Source of the DNA: Sulfuricurvum kujiense DSM 16994
GTDB taxonomy: Bacteria; Campylobacterota; Campylobacteria; Campylobacterales; Sulfurimonadaceae
DNA: 64,000 nt
Direction of reading: 5' to 3'
NCBI RefSeq assembly: GCF_000183725.1
Contig: NC_014762.1
Location: 2,480,001 to 2,544,000 of the forward strand
The position numbers and the translations under genes were made by a program. Of the stretch, positions 63,983-64,000 are shown piece by piece. Positions within the stretch are counted from its first letter, which is position 1. Every line of letters starts with the position of its first letter. The notes below the pieces were generated by a model. The model saw only the letters and a list, made by a program, of their open reading frames with translations, did not search any database and was not told the DNA's origin.

Positions 63983-64000
63983 TTCTTTTCTTGTCGCCAA

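Overview
The window looks like a chromosomal segment of a sulfur- or metal-metabolising member of the Campylobacterota, close to Sulfuricurvum or Sulfurimonas. This is inferred from several things: a compact layout with short gaps, and ATGA or TGATG gene couplings; a short Mrp; a 104-123 residue class of small Zur/Fur and DUF493 proteins; the style of the MobA, MoaC and BioC proteins; and a 16S-Ile-Ala-23S-5S rRNA operon. The genus is not proved. I see no transposases, prophage genes or CRISPR arrays.

Region 1 (1-18.2 kb) is the most unusual part. After the tail of a TonB-dependent receptor come two divergent cassettes separated by a 139-base promoter region that holds an 18-bp inverted repeat. 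The left cassette (minus strand) encodes a TonB receptor, a membrane-anchored DUF4198-like periplasmic protein, a NapH/CcoG-like membrane polyferredoxin, a double-cubane-type (YjiM/HgdB) reductase, its ATP-dependent BadF/HgdC activator and a second TonB receptor. The right cassette (plus strand) encodes paralogues of the first three and continues with a SafE/CcdA-like membrane protein, a TonB, a porin-like protein, a small PBP-like protein and a HAMP/HD-GYP protein. The two polyferredoxins share a Cys/His periplasmic loop. I infer that both cassettes import a ligand (probably a metal chelate) across the outer membrane and reduce it, and that the left one also runs an ATP-driven low-potential reductase of unknown substrate.

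Region 2 (18.2-24.8 kb) is housekeeping: leuC, a DUF2780-like secreted protein, a membrane metallophosphoesterase, mobA, a PDC-sensor-like membrane protein, moaC, a DUF493 protein and a coiled-coil protein. Region 3 (24.8-33.3 kb, minus strand) is a seven-gene operon for a periplasmic type II DMSO-reductase-family enzyme: a two-domain rhodanese, the catalytic Mo subunit, a four-cluster FeS subunit, a haem gamma subunit fused to cytochrome c, a small Cys-rich protein, a TorD chaperone and a polyferredoxin. A CRP-type palindrome lies upstream. MobA and MoaC nearby supply its cofactor pathway.

Region 4 (33.6-39.5 kb) holds an LRV-repeat protein, a small hypothetical and Mrp (plus), then a lipoprotein, a DUF302 protein and an AT-rich FadL-type porin (minus). 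Region 5 (39.5-44.9 kb) is the rRNA operon on the minus strand, with a textbook sigma70 promoter at 44920-44948 and long processing stems around both large rRNAs. Region 6 (45.1-51.8 kb) holds a BI-1 protein, a ThiD2-like protein, an LRR-kinase, bioC, and the znuABC zinc transporter divergent from a Zur-like regulator, with a palindrome between them and a 30-residue CxxC membrane peptide beside it. Region 7 (51.9-64 kb) is housekeeping: secG, frr, pyrE, a KefB-type antiporter, then the tightly overlapped chain pyrG-recJ-lipoprotein-TPR-rnhA-rnc-aroC, and a PIN/PhoH ATPase.
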